Shown: in pieces, positions 35,166 to 45,835 of the stretch
How the letters are laid out: each line of letters opens with the position of its first letter
Numbering within the stretch: position 1 is the first letter of the stretch
Assembly (NCBI RefSeq): GCF_013415125.1
Contig: NZ_JACCDE010000019.1
Location: 41,029-105,028 of the forward strand
DNA: 64,000 bases
Reading direction: 5' to 3'
Source: Vreelandella glaciei
GTDB lineage: Bacteria > Pseudomonadota > Gammaproteobacteria > Pseudomonadales > Halomonadaceae
Notes under the pieces: model-generated
Databases searched by the model: none
What the model saw: only the letters and a program-made list of their open reading frames with translations
Told to the model about the DNA's origin: nothing
Program-made: the position numbers and the translations under genes

Positions 35166-35294
35166 GGAATAAGCGAGCAATTAACCGCTTTAAGGCGTGT
35201 TTAGCTTCATTATTAGCCCCATGCTGCGTAATTTACACCATTCTACTGCTTTGTACGTCTTGCAGCGACTTTTTCAATCGCCGTACCAAAAACA

Positions 35295-35672
35295 CTAGCG
35301 AGCCTGGCCCTCGCCAGCCCACCATAGGCCTACTGCGTGCATCAGTACGCCAAGCGTTGCACCATGGGAAATGAACACCTGCCAACTAATCCACTCCGTA
35401 AACAGCGCGTGCCAGCCACCCATTACGACCATTCCTAGCAGTAACATAACGGCTAACCGTTTGCATAGCTGCGGCAAGCGGCGACGCGCCGCCACAGCCA
35501 ATAAGCGCCACTGAATAATAGCCGCAAAAGCCACCAGTGCTAAGGCGAAGAAAATCAGCGTCTGGCGGGTTTCATGCCCGCCCGCCATGTAGCGAGGCAG
35601 GGTTGCCAGCATAACGACACATAAGCCCAGCGCAACACTGATGCGCTCAGGCGAGGTGGGCGTTCGCTGCAT
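35295..35672 (-). CDS. Small integral membrane protein of unknown function
   Basis: 125 residues with four predicted membrane spans (about 12-28, 38-56, 68-88, 97-116) separated by short basic loops (AVAARRRLPQLCKRL). I recognise no family. The gene follows the flavodoxin by 3 nt on the same strand, so the two are probably co-expressed. The 259 bp below it to the tig start hold the tig promoters. A redox-linked membrane role is possible but only by association. Confidence 0.75.
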   Translation of the reverse strand: MQRTPTSPERISVALGLCVVMLATLPRYMAGGHETRQTLIFFALALVAFAAIIQWRLLAVAARRRLPQLCKRLAVMLLLGMVVMGGWHALFTEWISWQVFISHGATLGVLMHAVGLWWAGEGQAR

Positions 35673-35675
35673 CGC

Positions 35676-36140
35676 TCAAGCCACCTTTAACTGCTGGTCA
35701 ACGATCCACTCTTCCACCCAGGGCACAGCCGCATCGTCGGCCATAAAGGTCTCCATGGCGTCGATTTCTAGGCGCTCCCCTAAGCGAGTCGCGCCATAAT
35801 CCGCCAGCAACTCATCTAGCGCGCGGCCTGCACCGCAAAAAGTATCGCCATAGGAGCTATCACCGAGGGCAATGAGCCCGTAGCGAAGCGTGGTAAGCGC
35901 GGGACTTTGTTCACGCAGCTGCCGGACAAAGGGCACAAAACTGCCGGGAAAATCTCCACTGCCAGTGGTCGAGACACAAAACAGCGCCAAATCGGCGCCA
36001 CCACTGACAATATCATCGACAGATGGCTGCTCAACAATCTCCACAGCGTAACCGGCCTGTTCAAATAGGGGTTTCACTTGCTCTGCCACATCAAGGGCAC
36101 CGCCGTACATGGTACCCACCAAAATATTTAGCTTCGGCAT
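35676..36140 (-). CDS. Flavodoxin-domain protein, MioC-like
   Basis: 154 residues with the FMN-binding flavodoxin signature near the N-terminus (LNILVGTMYGGALDVAEQV; phosphate loop GTMYGGA). STTGSGDFPGSFVPF (about 85) and LGDSSYGDTFCGAGRALDELLADYGATRL (about 100-130) are the two FMN-ring loops. It resembles MioC, or the flavodoxin domain of sulfite reductase, as a stand-alone electron carrier. The ATG at 36140 is preferred over GTG 36146, which overlaps the GGGGAG site. It precedes the small membrane protein and is divergent from the DUF2788 gene. Confidence 0.9.
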   Translation of the reverse strand: MPKLNILVGTMYGGALDVAEQVKPLFEQAGYAVEIVEQPSVDDIVSGGADLALFCVSTTGSGDFPGSFVPFVRQLREQSPALTTLRYGLIALGDSSYGDTFCGAGRALDELLADYGATRLGERLEIDAMETFMADDAAVPWVEEWIVDQQLKVA

Positions 36141-36283
36141 CGTCACTCCCCTGTCAAAGTGTCACAGTGCCAACCCGCAAGTCGACAAATACCCGATGAA
36201 TTTGCTCAAATATTAACATGGCTGGTTAGAATGAAACACATTACCCGTAATGCTTGGCCCATATACAACCCCTAGGAGTAACT

Positions 36284-36490
36284 ATGCAGCAAACCTTTGA
36301 GACGTGGATCACTCCGATAATGATCGGGGGATTAATTATATTTATGTGTTTTATTATCTGGGATTTGGCTAAAAAGTCCAACGCTGGCAAATTTGGCACC
36401 ATCATGCTGTTTGTCGTGTTGGGAGCAGGTATGCTGGGTTACGTTATCAAGGTGGTGATTACGTGGTTAATAGAAGGTGGCGGCATGTAG
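36284..36490 (+). CDS. DUF2788-type small membrane protein
   Basis: 68 residues with two membrane spans (about 10-28 and 40-58) around the conserved FIIWDLAKKSNAGKFGTI core, which I associate with the DUF2788 family of small gammaproteobacterial membrane proteins. The ATG at 36284 follows CTAGGAG by a good distance; an upstream TTG frame is unlikely. It is divergent from the flavodoxin gene and stands alone. Function unknown. Confidence 0.85.
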   Translation: MQQTFETWITPIMIGGLIIFMCFIIWDLAKKSNAGKFGTIMLFVVLGAGMLGYVIKVVITWLIEGGGM

Positions 36491-36536
36491 TCGCAAGAAA
36501 ACCCTCATGACTTGAGACTCGGCGCTATAACAAGAA

Positions 36537-36560
36537 AAGGAGCGCCCATAGGCACTCCTT
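36537..36560 (-). terminator. Terminator downstream of ihfA
   Basis: On the minus strand the stem AAGGAGTGCC / GGCGCTCCTT (one G-T wobble, 4-nt loop) is followed by TTCTTGTT. The orientation fits termination of the pheT-ihfA transcript. It may also serve the DUF2788 gene. Confidence 0.7.
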
Positions 36561-36638
36561 GTAAAGAACATGAGATTATCTAGTGTTATGAACCTTAAGC
36601 TTATAAAACAGATGCTCATACGCCTATAGTTCAAAATG

Positions 36639-36938
36639 CTACTCACCGACCCCGTAATGCTCTACCTGCTGCTTAAGCTTTTGCCCTGGACGAAAAGTTA
36701 CCACCCGCCGGGCAGAAATCGGAATTTCTTCACCGGTTTTAGGGTTTCGTCCCGGTCGCTCGCGCTTATCACGCAGGTCAAAGTTACCAAACCCCGATAA
36801 CTTCACCTGTTCGTTCTCACGAAGACAGGCTCGAATCTCTTCAAAAAAAGCTTCGACCATGGCCTTCGCTTCTCGTTTGGACAGGGCTAGCTCAGCATGC
36901 AAATGCTCAGCCAGTTCTGCTTTGGTCAACGCACCCAT
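36639..36938 (-). CDS. ihfA: Integration host factor alpha subunit
   Basis: 99 residues from the ATG at 36938, preceded by AAGGAG. The sequence begins [13 protein letters not shown] and carries the IHF-specific arm [31 protein letters not shown]. With IhfB it bends DNA sharply at specific sites. It follows pheT as in most gammaproteobacteria. The longer open frame of 136 codons has no ribosome binding site and extends into the intergenic gap. Confidence 0.96.
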   Translation of the reverse strand: MGALTKAELAEHLHAELALSKREAKAMVEAFFEEIRACLRENEQVKLSGFGNFDLRDKRERPGRNPKTGEEIPISARRVVTFRPGQKLKQQVEHYGVGE

Positions 36939-37065
36939 AAGGTTTCTCCTTATCCTTGAAGCAGATACAGCGTCAAAGCACCGTATCAACCGTACAGTAG
37001 CAAACGCATTGCCAAGAACGTGATAAGCATCGTGGCGTAGCCTAAGCAATAACTTAAGTTACTTA

Positions 37066-39447
37066 CTAGCCGCGCAGCTCCGCATCCAGCTTGACACGCA
37101 CTTGTGTCACAATTGAATCGACCAACTGATTGATTTCTTCGTCGTTTAGCGTGCGCGATGGATGCTGCCAGGTCAAGCCCAACGCAATACTCTTATGCCC
37201 TTCGGCTACGCCTTTACCTGAATAGACATCGAATAGCTTGATATCCTGCAGATACTCCCCCGCTTGCTGCTTGGCGCAATCGAGTAATGCCTGCACAGGT
37301 GTCGACTCATTGAGTATAAATGCCAAATCACGCCGCACCTCTGGAAAGCGAGATAGCGGCTCAAAGGCTGGCACACTGCCTTGGCTTAGCATATCCAAGC
37401 GCACTTCAAACAACACAGCATCCATTTTCAGGCCTAGCGTTGCTCGCACTTGCGGGTGCAGCGTACCTATCCAGCCTGCTGGCTCACCGTTATGCAACAG
37501 CTGCGCACTTTGCCCAGGATGAAGCGCGGGGTGCTCTGCGGGCTCAAACCGCCAAGTATCGGCTTCGCCACCTAAAGCGATGACGCTTTCTAAATCACCT
37601 TTCAGATCATAAAAGTCGACACGGTCTTTTGCGCCACTCCACCCTTCTGCTTCACGCGGGCCACACACCAATGCACCCAGCATCGGCACCTGTGACAAAG
37701 CATCCAACTCGCCGTTAAATACTAGCCCGGTTTCAAATAAACGCACGCGAGCTTGCTGACGATTGAGGTTGTACTCCATGGCACGAACCAAGCCAGGAAA
37801 CAAGCTGGCCCGCATCACCGACAAATCAGCCGAGATAGGGTTAGCAAGCACGGGGGATACGGCGTCTGGTAGCAGTGTCGCTTGCAGCTCGGGCGCCACA
37901 AAACTGTAGGTAATCGCCTCTTGAAAGCCACGTGCGACCATCTGACGACGCAGCCGCGCCTGCGTGAGCGTCGCTTCGTCTGCAGAACGAAGCGCCAAGC
38001 GTGCTGCAGGGCGACGTACCGGCAAATTATTATAGCCATGGATACGTGCCACCTCTTCGATAAGGTCTTCCTCAATGGCCAAATCAAAGCGCCAAGTAGG
38101 CGCGGTGACTGCCCAATCAGCACCCTGCATACTGACATCAAGCCCCAGACGCTGAAGAATATCGGTCACATCATCGCTATCGAGAGTCTTGGACAGCGCC
38201 TGCTCTAAACGGGCACTGCGCAATAAGATTGAGCGCTCTTCGGGCATATGCTTAACGCTTAGCGCTTCAACAACAGGCCCAGCTTGGCCACCGCAAATTT
38301 CAATGAGTAACTGTGTGGCCCGCTCGACCGCAATGGGCGTTAACTGTGGATCAACTCCACGTTCAAAACGATGAGATGCATCAGTATGCAGACCGTAAGA
38401 GCGCGCTTGGCCAGCAATAGCAAGCGGCGTAAAGAACGCAGATTCAAGGAAAATAGTCTGAGTGTTTTCGTTAACGCCTGAGTTTTCACCACCCATTACG
38501 CCTGCCATCGCTAGCGGGCCGGAATGATCGGCAATGACCAGCGTTCCAGGGCGTAGCGACACCTCATGACCATCAAGCAGCGTTAAACGCTCACCCGGCG
38601 TGGCCATGCGAATAACCATGCCACCTTGAAGATTATCGCGGTCAAAAGCATGTAGCGGCTGGCCCAACTCAAACATCACGTAGTTAGTGACATCTACGAC
38701 AGGATCAATAGAGCGTACGCCGCTACGACGCAGCCGCTCAACCATCCACAGGGGCGTCTCAGCCTTAATATTGACACCTTTAATAATGCGGCCCATATAG
38801 CGAGGGCATTGCTCTGGCGCCTCGACACTAATCGCAAAACTATCGTCAATCTCAGTGGACACCGACGCTATTGCAGGACCACTCACCGCCAGCCTATTAA
38901 GCACTCCTACTTCACGCGACAATCCTTTAATGCTTAAGCAATCACCACGATTGGGCGTCAGGTCGACCTCAATGGTCATGTCATTCAGGTGCATGAATTC
39001 TCTAAAATCAGCACCCACTGGAGCGGTTGCTGACAATACCAGAATGCCTGGTGACGTCTCTTCTTCAAGCCCCAATTCAGATGCTGAACAAATCATACCC
39101 CGTGATTCAACGCCACGCAGTTTGGCTTTTTTTATTTTAAAATCGCCCGGCAAGACACCGCCCACCTGGGCAAAGGGCACTTTCTGCCCAACATCGACAT
39201 TAGGCGCCCCGCAGACAACCTGGACAGGCTCACCACTGCCGTCATCAACGGTACACACATTGAGCTTATCTGCGTCAGGATGCTTCTCTTTACTCAGCAC
39301 CTCTGCCACCACGACTTTACTGAATTCGGCTGCAACTGCTTCAACAGCGTCAACTTCCAAGCCCGCCATGGTGATTTGATCGGCCATTGCCTGCGTTTCA
39401 AGCTGCGGCGATACCCACTCACGCAGCCACTGTTCTGAAAATTTCAT
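37066..39447 (-). CDS. pheT: Phenylalanyl-tRNA synthetase beta subunit
   Basis: 793 residues, the usual size. N-terminal EMAP/tRNA-binding domain (VVVAEVLSKEKHPDADKLNVCTVDDGSGEPVQVVCGAPNV near 45-80), B3/B4 editing domain, B5 domain, and C-terminal ferredoxin-fold anticodon-binding domain (PLSRFPEVRRDLAFILNESTPVQALLD). With PheS it forms the alpha2-beta2 enzyme. It follows pheS by 26 nt and precedes ihfA. No leader of its own is visible. Confidence 0.97.
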   Translation of the reverse strand: MKFSEQWLREWVSPQLETQAMADQITMAGLEVDAVEAVAAEFSKVVVAEVLSKEKHPDADKLNVCTVDDGSGEPVQVVCGAPNVDVGQKVPFAQVGGVLPGDFKIKKAKLRGVESRGMICSASELGLEEETSPGILVLSATAPVGADFREFMHLNDMTIEVDLTPNRGDCLSIKGLSREVGVLNRLAVSGPAIASVSTEIDDSFAISVEAPEQCPRYMGRIIKGVNIKAETPLWMVERLRRSGVRSIDPVVDVTNYVMFELGQPLHAFDRDNLQGGMVIRMATPGERLTLLDGHEVSLRPGTLVIADHSGPLAMAGVMGGENSGVNENTQTIFLESAFFTPLAIAGQARSYGLHTDASHRFERGVDPQLTPIAVERATQLLIEICGGQAGPVVEALSVKHMPEERSILLRSARLEQALSKTLDSDDVTDILQRLGLDVSMQGADWAVTAPTWRFDLAIEEDLIEEVARIHGYNNLPVRRPAARLALRSADEATLTQARLRRQMVARGFQEAITYSFVAPELQATLLPDAVSPVLANPISADLSVMRASLFPGLVRAMEYNLNRQQARVRLFETGLVFNGELDALSQVPMLGALVCGPREAEGWSGAKDRVDFYDLKGDLESVIALGGEADTWRFEPAEHPALHPGQSAQLLHNGEPAGWIGTLHPQVRATLGLKMDAVLFEVRLDMLSQGSVPAFEPLSRFPEVRRDLAFILNESTPVQALLDCAKQQAGEYLQDIKLFDVYSGKGVAEGHKSIALGLTWQHPSRTLNDEEINQLVDSIVTQVRVKLDAELRG

Positions 39448-39473
39448 CGTTGATCCTGTATTCGGCGGCGGTC

Positions 39474-40508
<1,035 letters not shown>

Positions 40509-40561
40509 TTAAGCGGTGTCCATCCCTAAAGATGGCGTGGCACGTTGTAGGTGACAAAAAA

Positions 40562-40591
40562 ACAGGGGAAGAGCGGCTGCTCTTCCCCTGT
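40562..40591 (-). terminator. Strong terminator/attenuator hairpin between rplT and pheS
   Basis: On the minus strand a perfect 13-bp stem ACAGGGGAAGAGC / GCTCTTCCCCTGT with a 4-nt loop is followed by seven T. In E. coli the pheST leader has an attenuator here with a Phe-rich peptide, but I see no Phe-rich leader frame. An upstream hairpin around TTGTAC...GTACAA (near 40617-40646) may be an alternative fold. Confidence 0.88.
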
Positions 40592-40652
40592 ATGGGTCAC
40601 TCTTAAATGACCTCAGGCACGTTGTACGGACAAAAGCCCAGTACAAACTACC

Positions 40653-41006
40653 TTATTGGGCAGCCTTGGCTTTTTCCACGATGGCAGCAAATGCAGCCTT
40701 CTCGTGTACTGCCAAATCGGCCAATACTTTACGGTCGATTTCGATACCGGCTTTCTTAAGACCGCCTACAAAGCGGCTGTAAGACATACCGTTGATACGT
40801 GCACCGGCGTTGATACGCTGGATCCATAGCGCACGGAACTGGCGCTTACGGTTGCGACGGTCACGATAGGCATACTGACCAGCTTTAATAACGGCTTGCT
40901 TAGCAACGCGGAAAACGCGTGAACGGGCACCGTAGTAACCTTTAGCAAGCTTCAATACTTTTTTATGGCGACGACGCGCTACTACGCCACGTTTAACTCG
41001 AGTCAT
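40653..41006 (-). CDS. rplT: 50S ribosomal protein L20
   Basis: 117 residues, the standard size, very basic, with [29 protein letters not shown] at the N-terminus and [25 protein letters not shown] at the C-terminus. L20 is needed early in 50S assembly and, in E. coli, represses translation of rpmI-rplT from its own mRNA. It follows rpmI by 63 nt. AGGAG precedes the ATG. Confidence 0.97.
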   Translation of the reverse strand: MTRVKRGVVARRRHKKVLKLAKGYYGARSRVFRVAKQAVIKAGQYAYRDRRNRKRQFRALWIQRINAGARINGMSYSRFVGGLKKAGIEIDRKVLADLAVHEKAAFAAIVEKAKAAQ

Positions 41007-41069
41007 AACACACTCCTGACTTTAAGGCTGGGGCAAAAAATTATGCACCCAGAAAAACGAAAACCCGAC

Positions 41070-41264
41070 TTATAGATTCGGCAGCATACGCTGGATAAGT
41101 GCTTTGTCAGACGCGTGGATTTGCTTCATTCCACGCAGTTGACGCTTACGCTTGGTCGTTTTCTTGGTCAAGATGTGGCTACGATGCGACTGCTTGTGCT
41201 TAAAGCCATTAGCAGTCTTCTTGAAGCGCTTGGCAGCGCCACTGTTGCTTTTAATTTTCGGCAT
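41070..41264 (-). CDS. rpmI: 50S ribosomal protein L35
   Basis: 64 residues, [20 protein letters not shown] at the start and [22 protein letters not shown] end, standard L35. It sits between infC and rplT as expected for this operon. Very basic protein of the 50S subunit. The 82-nt gap from infC may hold the L20 translational operator, but the fold cannot be confirmed by eye. Confidence 0.96.
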   Translation of the reverse strand: MPKIKSNSGAAKRFKKTANGFKHKQSHRSHILTKKTTKRKRQLRGMKQIHASDKALIQRMLPNL

Positions 41265-41346
41265 GAGGACAACTCCGCTCGATATTTTTTAGAAAACCCA
41301 GGGCCGACCACCTGTTTAACGGTGGCCCGTTGACAAAGCCGTTGGA

Positions 41347-41886
41347 TCACTTCTTTTTCGGGGCAATAATCATGATCATTTGGCGGCCTTCCATTTTAGG
41401 AAATGCCTCTACCGCTCCGATCTCTTCCAGGTCTGCCGCAATCCTTTCCATCAGCTTACGACCGATGTCCTGGTGCGCCATTTCACGACCACGGAAGCGC
41501 AGTGTGACTTTGCCCTTGTCACCACCTTCCAAAAAGCGCGTCAGGTTTTTAAGCTTGACCTGATAATCGCCTTCATCGGTGCCAGGACGGAATTTAACTT
41601 CCTTAACCTGGATTTGCTTCTGCTTCTTCTTTTGAGCCGCTTTCTGCTTCTTGGTCTCAAAAACGAACTTGCCGTAATCCATAATCTTGCAGACGATGGG
41701 ATCGGCATTCGAAATTTGCACGAGGTCTAAGCTTTCGGATTCAGCACGCTCTAGCGCTTCGGTGGTGGGCACGACACCCAACTGCTCACCGTCGCTTCCA
41801 ATAAGACGTACTTCTTCTTCGACAATTCGCTCGTTCATTGGTGGGCGTTTGTCTGCTGGACGCCCGCGCTGGTTGCTTCTCTTGAT
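41347..41886 (-). CDS. infC: Translation initiation factor IF-3, with non-canonical AUC start
   Basis: 179 residues if translation starts at the AUC codon at 41886-41884. AAGGAG (41895-41900) lies 8 nt upstream and overlaps the thrS stop. The frame from AUC encodes [15 protein letters not shown] before the first in-frame ATG (41838), which has no ribosome binding site. The protein then runs [42 protein letters not shown] and the C-domain [14 protein letters not shown], giving the normal IF-3 length. In E. coli infC starts with AUU, so IF-3 represses its own translation; the same control is likely here. Confidence 0.93.
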   Translation of the reverse strand: MKRSNQRGRPADKRPPMNERIVEEEVRLIGSDGEQLGVVPTTEALERAESESLDLVQISNADPIVCKIMDYGKFVFETKKQKAAQKKKQKQIQVKEVKFRPGTDEGDYQVKLKNLTRFLEGGDKGKVTLRFRGREMAHQDIGRKLMERIAADLEEIGAVEAFPKMEGRQMIMIIAPKKK

Positions 41887-41898
41887 CGTTCCGTCTCC

Positions 41899-43821
41899 TT
41901 AGGCAATTGACGATGTCGCCAGGGCTGCTCTCTCGGCAGTATGGCGTTCAATAAATTCATCGACCGTCATTGTACCGAGGTTTTCGCCGCTGCGTGTTCG
42001 CACGGCCACTGAGTCAGCTTCGACTTCCTTATCTCCTACCACAAGGAGATAGGGAACTTTCTGTAACGTATGCTCACGGATTTTAAAGCCGATCTTCTCG
42101 TTCCTCAAGTCCGCTTTAACACGTAAGTCACTTTTTTGCAGACGGCTCTCCAAATCAAGCGCATATTCACGCTGTGAATCGGTGATAGTCATGACGACTG
42201 CCTGCTGTGGCGCAAGCCATAATGGCATAGCGCCTGCATAATGTTCAATCAAGATGCCAATGAAACGCTCCATAGAGCCAACGATAGCACGATGCAACAT
42301 CACTGGCGGCTTCCGATGCCCCTCTTCAGTCACATATTGGGCACCAAGTCGCTCTGGCATCATAAAGTCGACCTGCATAGTACCCACTTGCCACTCGCGT
42401 CCCAGGCAATCTTTCATATGGTATTCAATCTTGGGGCCATAGAACGCGCCTTCGCCAGGAAGTTCCTGCCATTCGACATCACAAGTTTTTAACGCACTAC
42501 GCAGCGCATCTTCTGCCCGGTCCCAAACCTCATCACTACCAATGCGTTTTTCGGGGCGAAGAGCAATTTTAATAGCAATATCTTCAAAGCCGAAGTCGCT
42601 ATACACCTTCAACGCTTGACGATGAAAGTCAGTTACTTCTGGCTCAACTTGAGCTTCGGTACAAAAAACATGACCATCGTCTTGAGTAAATGCACGAACG
42701 CGCATGATACCGTGTAAAGCGCCTGAAGGCTCGTTCCGGTGGCAACCGCCAAACTCACCAAAACGAACGGGGAGCTCGCGATAGCTACGTAAGCCAGAAT
42801 TAAATACCTGAACATGACCAGGGCAATTCATAGGCTTGAGGGCATACTCACGCTTTTCTGACTCGGTAAAAAACATTCCGTCTGCGTAGTTATCCCAGTG
42901 TCCTGACTTTTTCCAAAGCGATACATCCATTATCTGAGGGCAGCGAATTTCTTGGTAGCCACCCTCTTTATAAACGCCTCGCATATATTGTTCGATCTGC
43001 TGCCATAGCGCCCAGCCGTTAGGGTGCCAAAATATCATTCCCGGCGCCTCTTCCTGCATGTGGAAGAGATCCAGCCGACGCGCCAATTTACGGTGATCGC
43101 GCTTCTCCGCCTCTTCAAGACGTTTGACGTAAGCCTTAAGCTGTTTCTTGTCGCCCCATGCGGTGCCGTAGATACGCGTCAGCATGGTATTGGCAGCATC
43201 GCCACGCCAATAGGCCCCTGCCAGCTTAGTGAGCTTGAAGGCTTTTAAGTGGCGAGTATTAGGCACGTGCGGCCCGCGGCACATGTCGGTGTACTCTTCA
43301 TGATGATAAAGCCGGATCGTCGCATCATCAGGGATATCGCGAACAATTTCCTGTTTGTAGGGCTCATCACGATGCAAAAAGGTCAGCATTGCCTGGTCAC
43401 GATCAACATACTCGCGCACCACATCGTACTCACGCTCGATCAGTGACTGCATACGCGCTTCGATAGCTTCCAGGTCTTCCGGTGTAACGGATTGACCAAA
43501 CTCAATATCGTAGTAGAAACCATCTTCAATAACAGGCCCAATGGCCATTTTGGCCTCGGGGTACATCTGCTTAACCGCATGACCAATGAGGTGAGCGCAG
43601 GAGTGGCGAATAATTTCCAGCCCTTCAGCGTCACGGGCAGTAATTATCGCCACCGCTGCGTCCCGCTCAATCAGGTCAGCGGCATCTACCAGCACACCAT
43701 CGATCTTTCCAGCGATGCAGGCCTTAGCCAAACCAGGGCCAATGGATTCTGCAAGCTGCATAATGGTCAGCGGTGCTTCAAACGTTTTTTGGCTGCCGTC
43801 GGGCAGAGTAACAATAGGCAT
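41899..43821 (-). CDS. thrS: Threonyl-tRNA synthetase
   Basis: 640 residues, standard length. N-terminal TGS domain, editing domain with [24 protein letters not shown] (HxxxH zinc/editing site near 73-77), class II catalytic core with [49 protein letters not shown], and C-terminal anticodon-binding domain. It charges tRNA-Thr and deacylates Ser-tRNA-Thr. First gene of the thrS-infC-rpmI-rplT-pheS-pheT-ihfA cluster. AAGGA precedes the ATG by 6 nt. The first domain starts at the N-terminal [11 protein letters not shown]. Confidence 0.97.
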   Translation of the reverse strand: MPIVTLPDGSQKTFEAPLTIMQLAESIGPGLAKACIAGKIDGVLVDAADLIERDAAVAIITARDAEGLEIIRHSCAHLIGHAVKQMYPEAKMAIGPVIEDGFYYDIEFGQSVTPEDLEAIEARMQSLIEREYDVVREYVDRDQAMLTFLHRDEPYKQEIVRDIPDDATIRLYHHEEYTDMCRGPHVPNTRHLKAFKLTKLAGAYWRGDAANTMLTRIYGTAWGDKKQLKAYVKRLEEAEKRDHRKLARRLDLFHMQEEAPGMIFWHPNGWALWQQIEQYMRGVYKEGGYQEIRCPQIMDVSLWKKSGHWDNYADGMFFTESEKREYALKPMNCPGHVQVFNSGLRSYRELPVRFGEFGGCHRNEPSGALHGIMRVRAFTQDDGHVFCTEAQVEPEVTDFHRQALKVYSDFGFEDIAIKIALRPEKRIGSDEVWDRAEDALRSALKTCDVEWQELPGEGAFYGPKIEYHMKDCLGREWQVGTMQVDFMMPERLGAQYVTEEGHRKPPVMLHRAIVGSMERFIGILIEHYAGAMPLWLAPQQAVVMTITDSQREYALDLESRLQKSDLRVKADLRNEKIGFKIREHTLQKVPYLLVVGDKEVEADSVAVRTRSGENLGTMTVDEFIERHTAERAALATSSIA

Positions 43822-43949
43822 TCATGTTCCTTGAGCGCAGTGGTGATCCATACCAAGGATCACATTTCGCTATCAATGGTCTTGGAGGGTGCAAAAGTCC
43901 CACTAAAAACAGCGACAAGATTAGCAGAGTTACCTACCGCTTAAAATAA

Positions 43950-43975
43950 AAACGGGAGGCATATGCCTCCCGTTT
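43950..43975 (-). terminator. Terminator downstream of the OmpA-type gene
   Basis: On the minus strand a perfect 11-bp stem AAACGGGAGGC / GCCTCCCGTTT with a 4-nt loop is followed by TTATTTT. It ends transcription before the thrS promoter region. Confidence 0.9.
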
Positions 43976-44039
43976 CTGTACCTGTGGATTGCAGTTAACC
44001 ATTTACAAGTCGTCTACAAACCTCAGAAGATAAGTGAAC

Positions 44040-44909
44040 TTAGTTCCACTCATCCAATTCAACGCGACGGTTCTGGAAGCGACCTTCTTCAGTCTCGTTA
44101 GACGCGATCGGCTGCTCTTCACCGTAACCTACTGCACGCATACGGTTAGCTTCTACGCCACGGCTTACCAAGTAGTTAGCAACTGATTGAGCACGCTCTT
44201 GTGACAAGTTTTTGTTGTACTCGTCAGAACCGCGTGAATCAGTGTGGCCTTCGATGCTTACGCGAACATCAGGGTTACTGACCAAGCGCTCAGCAACACC
44301 GTTCAATACATTCTGAGCATTAGAGGTTAACTGAGCAGAATCAAACTCGAAGTTAACATCTTGCAGAACGACGCTATCCGGGCAACCCAATGCGTTAACT
44401 TCTACGCCAGCAGGGGTGTTCGGGCACTGATCACGGTAATCTGGAACACCGTCATTATCGGAATCAAGCGGGCAACCATTAGCGTTAACTTCCACGCCGG
44501 CAGGAGTGCCTGGGCACTGATCACGGTAGTCCGGCACGCCGTCACCGTCGGAGTCTAGCGGGCAACCTTCAGCGTCAACAGCAACGCCTGCAGGTACTTC
44601 ACCATAGCTCGGGCACTGAGGAGCAACCGGTTCAGGAGTACGATCAGCACATAGCAGACCGCCGATAGCAGCACCGGCAACAGCACCGGTAGCAGCACCG
44701 CTTTCTTCATCAGAACTACTGCTGGTGGCGTAGCCAATGCTGCCACCGATAACACTGCCAGCTAGACCACAAACAAACGGATGCTGGTACCAGCTGCCGT
44801 CGCTGCTAGCGCTTGATTGGCTGGAGGACTGTGAGGCCGAGCTGGCACAGCCAGATAGACCTACTACCAGTGCGGAACCGATTAGCAAGCCAGTCGTTGA
44901 TTTTTTCAT
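44040..44909 (-). CDS. OmpA-family outer-membrane lipoprotein with thrombospondin type 3 repeats
   Basis: 289 residues from the ATG at 44909, preceded by AAGGAGT. A lipoprotein signal ends at the lipobox VGLSGC (C21). A Ser-rich linker and a glycine-rich hydrophobic segment (GLAGSVIGGSIGYATS) follow. Two calcium-binding type 3 repeats (DSDGDGVPDYRDQCPGTPAGV and a near-copy) lead to the OmpA C-terminal peptidoglycan-binding domain (VSIEGHTDSRGSDEYNKNLSQERA). It anchors the outer membrane to peptidoglycan. OprF/Pal-like, but lacking a beta-barrel, so not a porin. A terminator follows. Confidence 0.92.
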   Translation of the reverse strand: MKKSTTGLLIGSALVVGLSGCASSASQSSSQSSASSDGSWYQHPFVCGLAGSVIGGSIGYATSSSSDEESGAATGAVAGAAIGGLLCADRTPEPVAPQCPSYGEVPAGVAVDAEGCPLDSDGDGVPDYRDQCPGTPAGVEVNANGCPLDSDNDGVPDYRDQCPNTPAGVEVNALGCPDSVVLQDVNFEFDSAQLTSNAQNVLNGVAERLVSNPDVRVSIEGHTDSRGSDEYNKNLSQERAQSVANYLVSRGVEANRMRAVGYGEEQPIASNETEEGRFQNRRVELDEWN

Positions 44910-45244
44910 GCAAGACTCCTTCTTGATCCAATGCTGAAATGGCCATAAGTGACCAAATCTATCCAATGCTTCTTATTGCGAGAGCATCCATTTTTCGCCT
45001 GTTCCAGATCGCTACGGTTGGTATCAAGCTACCAGTACGATTAGTGACGTACCAATCACTCAACACCCAAACGATACAGAACGGTGTGCCTATCATTAAC
45101 GCTTAAGCGCAAGAAGGCAACAATGCCAAGATATCAACTTCTTGCCAATACCGACATCACTCAGCATAGCAAAATTGCCGCAATCGGCACTGAAAATTAG
45201 CTTGCTATGCAATTTTGGCGGTTAAAACCGCTCAAAATTAATAG
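44910..45244. other. 335-bp gap between the OmpA-type lipoprotein gene and the DUF2489 gene
   Basis: This gap must hold the promoter of the lipoprotein gene, but I cannot fix its boxes with confidence. It contains a 9-bp inverted pair GCATAGCAA (45164-45172) / TTGCTATGC (45202-45210), whose core is like the operator motif of the acyl-CoA island. A small hairpin GCGGT / ACCGC lies at 45218-45231 near the end of the DUF2489 gene. No coding sequence or RNA gene is apparent. Confidence 0.5.
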
Positions 45245-45712
45245 TTAATGCAACGCACTTTTGCCTTTCGCACGCCATTTTAATACTGCTTGGGCAGCTT
45301 CCAATACGGATTCGCGTAAATCATTTTCTGCCATCACCCGTTCTTTGTCTTCCTGCATACGCTCTCGAGCAGTCAACTGTTGCCGGGCGGAATGCGTATT
45401 TAGATGTTGAGTGCGGCTATAGTGTTCAGCAAAAGCCTTAAATTCAGTTCGTTCCGTTAAGCTAGGATCAATGATTTCAAGTAGAACCTTACACCGCCAA
45501 GCCCCTTCAGTGATATCGACCTGCTCCTGAACCAAAGCACTCGCGACATAATCAAGATTTTCTAGACTGTTTTGTTGGGCGCGAGCGTCCTCATCGCGCC
45601 GATAAGCTTCTCGACGACTTACCTCTTTGCGCAACGACCATGCGTAGAAACACAGCCCTACAATGACTGCAATCGCTACGGCGAGTAATACCAGCGCTAC
45701 CGTTGAGCTCAT
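45245..45712 (-). CDS. DUF2489-type membrane-anchored protein
   Basis: 155 residues from the ATG at 45712, preceded by GAGGAG. One N-terminal transmembrane helix (about 4-25) is followed by a highly charged, mostly helical cytoplasmic part (EAYRRDEDARAQQNSLENLDYVASALVQEQVDITEGAWRCKVLLEIID). This combination fits the DUF2489 family of gammaproteobacteria. The function is unknown. It stands alone between the OmpA-type gene and the cytochrome oxidase assembly genes. Confidence 0.85.
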   Translation of the reverse strand: MSSTVALVLLAVAIAVIVGLCFYAWSLRKEVSRREAYRRDEDARAQQNSLENLDYVASALVQEQVDITEGAWRCKVLLEIIDPSLTERTEFKAFAEHYSRTQHLNTHSARQQLTARERMQEDKERVMAENDLRESVLEAAQAVLKWRAKGKSALH

Positions 45713-45835
45713 GAAACTCCTCATTAAGCGGATAAATTGCTTGACGAAAATTGTACACCTTTATACCACTATTTTACCAATAGCACCTAGGCTTGCTTCT
45801 CCTCTTACTGCATACCTGTCCAACTTGTCTTCGGA

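Noticed and set aside
38855..39379. 174-codon plus-strand open frame
   Set aside because: Shadow of pheT; low-complexity Ser/Thr-rich translation.
41347..41838. infC starting at the first ATG (163 residues)
   Set aside because: No ribosome binding site there and it truncates the N-terminus; the upstream AUC start has an ideal AAGGAG.
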